A stretch of 7,354 nt of DNA. Origin: an uncultured Austwickia sp. (GTDB taxonomy: Bacteria; Actinomycetota; Actinomycetes; Actinomycetales; Dermatophilaceae). This document shows positions 4,756 to 7,354 of the stretch, piece after piece (within the stretch, counting starts at the first letter, position 1; the number at the start of each line of letters is the position of its first letter). The translations under genes and the position numbers were made by a program. The notes below the pieces were generated by a model, which did not search any database, was not told the origin of the DNA, and saw only the letters and a program-made list of their open reading frames with translations. The stretch spans positions 1 to 7,354 of the forward strand of contig CAKUSI010000177.1 in assembly GCA_934678955.1 (NCBI GenBank), written 5' to 3'.

Positions 4756-7354
4756 TTACGTGCGCCCCTCGTCTTCTTCGCCGGTGCGTTCGCGGCCTCG
4801 GCTGCTGTCATGGCCTCATACATAGCGAAGAGATCCGACAGCCGCTGCTCGTCGGTCTCGTAGCCGCGTTTGGAGTAGATCGAGTCGACCAGCACGTCGA
4901 CCGCGGCGTGTGCCTCGCGGAGGTCGTCTGGCATGAGGTCGGGGTCGTACAGCTCCGCGAGGGTCCTCTCGCAGTGGTACTCGCGCACGTCCAATACACG
5001 GAGCGCCGCATCACTGAGCTGCTCTCTCATGGAGGCGGAGAGCTGTGGGACCGGAAAGTTGTTGTAGACGATGTAGGCGCCATAGCGGTAGTCAGTCTTC
5101 ATTCGTCCGCCGACAGCCGCGAGCCATGCCGTGTGCATCTGAGAGGTAAGTATCGCGAAGAGCCAAGGTTCTGCGCCGTAGACAACGAATGCAAGATTTG
5201 AAACTACCGTGTCAGCACCTACGTAACCAATCGGCACATACTTGCGGCGCGCGGACGACACAGCCGGTACGAGGATGGAATCGGTCTGCTTGAACGCGAT
5301 CTGCTTGAACCTGTTCGGGTGTGCAGCGTAGTCAGCGGTAGTCGAGGCGACACTCTCGCTGCGCCAGCGAGCAACGGCGTCCAGTCGACGGCGGACCGGT
5401 GGGATGGACTGCGCGGCTCCAAGATCACGGTCGGGGATCCATAGGCAGTACCGCTCAATATCGTTGATGAACTCTGCCGAGCCGACGTACCGCTTGATGT
5501 AGCGGTCGGCGTCGGGCGCTTCTGAGAGAACCTCAACCCGCTCCCTGGGATCTAGCATGAGGTAGCCTCCGTCCTTCGGCATCGAGCCAAGGACCATGCG
5601 AGGGAGCGATGGGCTGAGGACAGCCGTGCGTCGATAGATGAAGACCGAGGAAGCATCGGCGAGGTACCCGTTAATGTTCTTCGCCTCGATCTGCAGGCCG
5701 TCGGTGAAGATGTACTTCGGACCCGGGCGCTCCGCACGCAGATTGATCACGGCCACAGTCACACCAGCGTTGCGCTTCGCGTTGTTCTCCCATTTGAAGG
5801 ATGTGTACGCGTAGCCGATCTCGATGCACTTGACGAAAATCATCGGGAACATCAGTCCAACGTGCTCGCCCTGGGAGACTGAGTTGGTCGTGACGAACGC
5901 CAACTCAGCGCGAGTCCCTTCGATGTAGTCAGCACCCTTGACGAACCAGAGCGCGATGTAGTCCAGATCTTTGGAGTATGGACGCCGTCCGAACACGAAC
6001 GGGTAGTCAGCCTTCATCTCCTTGTTCTGAGACTTGCCTCCTTTGTACGGCGGGTTGCCGATCAGGTAGATCTCGCCACCGTCGTTCGGGCAGACCGAGT
6101 TCCAATCGACCCGAGTCGCGTTCCCTGCCTGGATCTGCCCGGTCTCCTTGAGCGGGATGAGGGGGATGGAGACGTTGAACTTTTCCTTGAACTCTGTGTT
6201 CATCTGGTGCTTCGCGATCCAGAGCGACAGGATCGCGACCTCTACGGCGAAGTCGTCGATCTCGATCCCATAGAAGTTCTCGATGTTGATCCTCGACTCG
6301 GCGAACAAGACTTGGTGCTTAGGGTCGAGGTCGGCGAGCCTCTCGAGGATGGCGTGCTCGACCTTCCGCAGTTCCTTGTACGCGATGACGAGGAAGTTGC
6401 CGGATCCACAGGCCGGGTCGAACACCTTGATCGCGCTGATCCGCTCCAGCAGCGCCTCGAGCTTCCGGACGTTGTCGAAGCCTGCGTCCAACTGCTCTCT
6501 GATGCCGTCGAGGAACAGCGGTTCGATGGTCTTCAGGATGTTCGGCACTGAGGTGTAATGCTGGCCGAGGTCCGAGCGCTTGCCTGGCGAGACGATCGCC
6601 TGGAACATCGAGCCGAAGATGTCGGGGTTGATCTCGCTCCAGTTCAGCGTGCCCAACTCGATCAGTCGGTCTCGCGCAGCCTTGGTGAATGTCGGCACCT
6701 CGAGGCCGGCGCTCATCGTGAAGAGCCGGCCATTGACATACGGGAAGGCCGCCAGGTGGTTCGGCTTGTCGGCCGGGTCCTCGGTGTCCAAGGCGGTGAA
6801 CAGCGCCGCCAGGAAGTCGTGGACGTCCGACCCGTCGGCCTGGGTGTGCGAGCCGACCGCGTTGACGAACTGGCTCTGGGTAAAGATGCCGGTGTCCTCG
6901 GCGAAGAAACAGAACAGCAGCCGGGTGAAGAAGACGTTGAGGGCCTGGCGCCCGTGCGTCCCCTCCATCAGGCCCGGGTTGGCGGCGAGCAGCTCGTCGA
7001 AGAGCTTGCCCATGCGCTCGGCTGCCTTGACGTCGGCGTGGGACTCGGCGACGTACTGAGCCTTCTCCATGCCGGCCCACGGCAGGAAGAACGTGAAGTG
7101 CTGGTCGATGTCCCGGATCGGTATCATCAGGTTCTCGCCGGTCTTGGTGTCGACCGCGAGCAGCTCGTCGTAGTCGGTGACGATGACGAAGCGGGTGCGG
7201 TACCGAACCACGGCTGGCGACGTCTTCAGCTCGTCGATCACGGCGAGCGGGTCGCCGGTGGTCTCCTTGAAGTACACGACGTTCTTCTGCGCAACCTCAG
7301 TGGCAGGGTCCTCGGCGACGCTGAGCGACCCGTTGCGCAGGCGCGTCACGTTGC
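4752..7354 (-). CDS. MmeI/YeeA-type N6-adenine DNA methyltransferase, first gene of the operon (5' end outside window)
   Basis: A gamma-class amino-methyltransferase that should transfer a methyl group from S-adenosylmethionine to adenine in a specific DNA sequence. Counting from the GTG at 7349, it has a degenerate N-terminal nuclease-like fold (about 1-65), the family helical spacer including FFLPWAGMEK (87-96), LLFCFFAEDTGIF (144-156) and NPDIFGSMFQ (241-250), and LGQHYT (261-266). It also has motif I FDPACGSGNF (310-319), acidic loop YGIEID (360-365) and motif IV NPPY (432-435). The target recognition part (about 550-767) ends in MHTAWLAAVGGRM and YNNFPVP, followed by a helical C-terminal domain and a Lys/Arg tail. 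The frame is open through the window edge and the first residues (TRLRNGSLS) match an internal stretch of relatives, so roughly 30-40 N-terminal residues are probably missing and the GTG at 7349 is unlikely to be the true start. It overlaps the helicase start by ATGA. Recognition sequence unknown. Confidence 0.92.
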   Translation of the reverse strand, partial: NVTRLRNGSLSVAEDPATEVAQKNVVYFKETTGDPLAVIDELKTSPAVVRYRTRFVIVTDYDELLAVDTKTGENLMIPIRDIDQHFTFFLPWAGMEKAQYVAESHADVKAAERMGKLFDELLAANPGLMEGTHGRQALNVFFTRLLFCFFAEDTGIFTQSQFVNAVGSHTQADGSDVHDFLAALFTALDTEDPADKPNHLAAFPYVNGRLFTMSAGLEVPTFTKAARDRLIELGTLNWSEINPDIFGSMFQAIVSPGKRSDLGQHYTSVPNILKTIEPLFLDGIREQLDAGFDNVRKLEALLERISAIKVFDPACGSGNFLVIAYKELRKVEHAILERLADLDPKHQVLFAESRINIENFYGIEIDDFAVEVAILSLWIAKHQMNTEFKEKFNVSIPLIPLKETGQIQAGNATRVDWNSVCPNDGGEIYLIGNPPYKGGKSQNKEMKADYPFVFGRRPYSKDLDYIALWFVKGADYIEGTRAELAFVTTNSVSQGEHVGLMFPMIFVKCIEIGYAYTSFKWENNAKRNAGVTVAVINLRAERPGPKYIFTDGLQIEAKNINGYLADASSVFIYRRTAVLSPSLPRMVLGSMPKDGGYLMLDPRERVEVLSEAPDADRYIKRYVGSAEFINDIERYCLWIPDRDLGAAQSIPPVRRRLDAVARWRSESVASTTADYAAHPNRFKQIAFKQTDSILVPAVSSARRKYVPIGYVGADTVVSNLAFVVYGAEPWLFAILTSQMHTAWLAAVGGRMKTDYRYGAYIVYNNFPVPQLSASMREQLSDAALRVLDVREYHCERTLAELYDPDLMPDDLREAHAAVDVLVDSIYSKRGYETDEQRLSDLFAMYEAMTAAEAANAPAKKTRGARK

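Noticed and set aside
4752..7354. DISARM or BREX membership
   Set aside because: The partner proteins that define those systems (DrmA/DrmB/DrmC, or PglZ and BrxC) are not in the window, and the helicase motifs and GIY-YIG partner fit a YeeABC-like set better.

Overview
The window is high-GC DNA (about 65-68% in the segments counted by hand, with one poorer patch). Codon use and the type of transposase suggest an actinobacterium, but no gene here fixes the genus. All convincing genes lie on the minus strand, so transcription runs from the right edge (7354) to the left. There is no gene-free stretch longer than 300 bases; the largest gap (1353-1569) holds the end of an insertion sequence, a weak hairpin and one doubtful small ORF.

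From right to left, positions 7354-1570 carry a compact three-gene operon. It consists of (1) a large MmeI/YeeA-type N6-adenine DNA methyltransferase whose 5' end lies outside the window, (2) a superfamily 2 DExH helicase, and (3) a GIY-YIG (T5orf172-type) nuclease with a long acidic and helical N-terminal region. Both gene junctions are 4-base ATGA stop/start overlaps, which implies translational coupling and a fixed dosage of the three proteins. Gene order and domain content match what I recall of the Bacillus subtilis yeeA-yeeB-yeeC cluster. By inference this is a restriction-modification-like defence system: the methyltransferase marks and recognises DNA, the helicase moves along or remodels it, and the GIY-YIG protein cuts. 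The methyltransferase appears to have lost its own nuclease motif, which fits cleavage being delegated to the third gene.

The helicase is broken as read. The Walker A half and the DExH-to-motif-VI half are in different frames, and the break can be placed within a few bases of position 4371. If real, the frameshift would leave the methyltransferase, and possibly the nuclease, without a working motor.

At the left (3-1417) is an IS256-family insertion sequence with an apparently intact DDE transposase. It sits directly downstream of the nuclease gene and reads in the same direction. Its transposase-downstream terminus is beyond position 1, so the target-site duplication cannot be read here. A stable UUCG-loop hairpin abuts the transposase ribosome binding site.
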